NCBI GenBank assembly: GCA_944326495.1
Contig: CALVEE010000104.1
Span: forward strand, 1-14,886
Length of the DNA: 14,886 bases
Direction of reading: 5' to 3'
Source: Candidatus Gastranaerophilales bacterium
GTDB lineage: Bacteria > Cyanobacteriota > Vampirovibrionia > Gastranaerophilales > Gastranaerophilaceae
Numbering within the stretch: position 1 is the stretch's first letter; the number at the start of each line of letters is the position of its first letter. Shown piece after piece: positions 13,554-14,886 of the stretch. The notes under the pieces are model-generated. The model ran no database searches. It saw only the letters and a program-made list of their open reading frames with translations, and was not told where the DNA came from. A program made the translations under genes and the position numbers.

Positions 13554-14886
13554 ATGATAACCTTCGGAAGCGATGTCGGTGATTTAATACTACAGCGCAC
13601 CTTGAGTGATAATACTCTGGGTTTGACTTCTGCAATCGAGCGTATGACTTCCGGCTATAAGGTTAACCATGCAAAAGATAATGCAGCCGGTTATTCAATA
13701 ATCACGGATTTGAATACAAAGATTAGCTCAATGCTGCAGGTACAGTCTAATACTGAAAACGGGCTTGCAATGCTGCAGACAGCAGAAGGCGGGCTGGAAG
13801 AAATTCAAAGTCTTTTGGAACGCTTGAGAGCATTAGCGGAACAAGCTTCAAATGATAGTTACGGAGCAGACTCAAGAGAGTCAATGCAGCGTGAAGCTGA
13901 TGAGATAATAGAAGAAATAGAGCGGATAAGAAATTCTATTGAATATAACGGAATGAGTTTATACGAGACGCCGAGAGAAGATGCTGTTACAACTGCAGCT
14001 AACCGTCTTTCCGCGTCAGCAAAAGTTTCAAATGCAGGAGAAATATATCCTAAAAAACATAACGATACACAAAAATCTTCTGCGGCATTTACACCGGCAA
14101 CAGACGGAGGGGTAAATTCTTTATCCTCTTCGTCTGCTGTTTCTCTTTTAAGTAATAATACAATAGAAGGAGCTGTGGATTTTGCGGCTAAAGAGAGTAA
14201 GACAATAGATATTGACGGTGTTCAATATACTATTACTAATCGAAATTCTGCGGATAATGCTCTTTCTTATATAAAAGATACAGATACAGGTCAAATTACT
14301 TTTCTTGGCAGTAATTTAACTATAGAAGCACAGAAGGATGTTTCGCATAATATACTTATCCAAGGAGCTTATAACTATGTTTATGGTGGAGACCTTGATG
14401 ATAGGATTGAAATTGTAGACTCTTCTTCGATACAAAATAGAATTTATGCTGGTGCTGGAGATGATACTATTATAGATTCGGTAGATTGGGCTAATACTTT
14501 ATACGGTGGTGAAGGGAATGATACTTTTTATTTAAGCGGTGCCGCAGCAAAAGTTTATGGTGAAGATGGAAACGATACGTTTTATGTATCTAATCAGAGA
14601 ATGGATATTTATGGCGGAAATGGCGATGATATATTTAATTTGCAGGGAAGTTCTTTTATTAATTATAATCGTTTGTATGGCGAGGATGGGGAAGATACTT
14701 TTAATATTCAAGGTTCAAATAATACGGTTTATGGCGGTGAGGGTACAAATGCGATTAATGATAACGGAACCGGTACTGTAAGTGTAGATGTACCCGGAGC
14801 GAACAGCTATATCGTAGAGTTTGGTAGCTATGAAACTAAAGAACTTGAAATCAATGGGATAAAATATACAGTAACTAGCAGAAAGA
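13554..14886 (+). CDS. Flagellin with RTX-type calcium-binding insert (3'-partial)
   Basis: 444 residues are visible; the frame stays open to the window end. Residues about 12-137 are the flagellin N-terminal D0/D1 region: LTSAIERMTSGYKVNHAKDN, AMLQTAEGGLEEIQSLLERL, EEIERIRNSIEYNGMSLY. A Ser/Ala/Thr-rich linker follows (about 140-205). Next is a module beginning IDIDGVQYTITNR (218-230), then seven RTX-like motifs near 277, 298, 317, 335, 353, 375 and 393 (YGGEGNDTF, YGEDGNDTF, YGGNGDDIF and similar). A second module starts LEINGIKYTVTSR (431-443). The N-terminal part should direct export through the flagellar channel and filament assembly; the RTX part suggests surface-exposed calcium-binding beta-rolls (inference). 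The C-terminal flagellin domain must lie beyond the window if this is a true flagellin. No sigma28 promoter; transcription from the TTGCAA/TATAAT promoter. Confidence 0.88.
   Translation, partial: MITFGSDVGDLILQRTLSDNTLGLTSAIERMTSGYKVNHAKDNAAGYSIITDLNTKISSMLQVQSNTENGLAMLQTAEGGLEEIQSLLERLRALAEQASNDSYGADSRESMQREADEIIEEIERIRNSIEYNGMSLYETPREDAVTTAANRLSASAKVSNAGEIYPKKHNDTQKSSAAFTPATDGGVNSLSSSSAVSLLSNNTIEGAVDFAAKESKTIDIDGVQYTITNRNSADNALSYIKDTDTGQITFLGSNLTIEAQKDVSHNILIQGAYNYVYGGDLDDRIEIVDSSSIQNRIYAGAGDDTIIDSVDWANTLYGGEGNDTFYLSGAAAKVYGEDGNDTFYVSNQRMDIYGGNGDDIFNLQGSSFINYNRLYGEDGEDTFNIQGSNNTVYGGEGTNAINDNGTGTVSVDVPGANSYIVEFGSYETKELEINGIKYTVTSRK

Noticed and set aside
14539..14781. 80-residue plus-strand ORF rich in Met and Ile
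   Set aside because: Out-of-frame shadow of the RTX region of the flagellin.

Overview
The window is AT-rich, Gram-negative-type bacterial DNA. The gene content (AsmA-like protein, DUF721/DciA, Nfn-type flavoprotein, NrnA, BrkB/YihY, YkgJ, flagellin) and the style of two lineage-restricted membrane proteins suggest a gut member of the non-photosynthetic cyanobacterial sister group (Vampirovibrionia/Melainabacteria, Gastranaerophilales). This assignment comes from protein recognition only and is moderately confident. No tRNA, rRNA, CRISPR array or insertion sequence was seen.

Layout. Bases 1-460 hold no convincing gene but are dense in hairpins and short repeats. A large AsmA/TamB-like envelope protein (523-4203, +) follows and ends 11 bp inside a small convergent STAS-like gene (4193-4525, -). 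Then come minus-strand genes: purA, a four-cysteine mini-protein and an Nfn-type FAD/[2Fe-2S] subunit; after an AT-rich gap with a strong terminator, a short dihydrolipoamide-dehydrogenase-like flavoprotein; an overlapping pair of unknown membrane proteins; and a tightly overlapping nrnA - BrkB - YkgJ operon. NrnA and a plus-strand dciA-like gene diverge from a 21-bp gap. dciA is followed immediately by an orphan MalG-type sugar ABC permease.

The most interesting part is the right end. A good sigma70-type promoter drives a flagellin gene (13554 to beyond the window end) whose N-terminal D0/D1 region is recognisable, but whose variable region carries seven RTX-type glycine/aspartate calcium-binding motifs and the start of a second copy of an accompanying module. 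Its 5' leader contains a run of 13 G in otherwise AT-rich DNA, inside a 40-codon upstream reading frame that ends on the flagellin Shine-Dalgarno sequence. Changing the run by one G would move that stop. This looks like a phase-variable, calcium-responsive flagellin, and I know of no described system of this exact kind.

A second theme is initiation. Three minus-strand genes (STAS-like, Lpd-like, nrnA) have no Shine-Dalgarno sequence and carry a -10 box exactly 6 nt before ATG, as expected for leaderless mRNAs. The dciA-like gene is similar, with a 10-nt gap. Other genes here have good GGAG-type sites, so two initiation modes may coexist.
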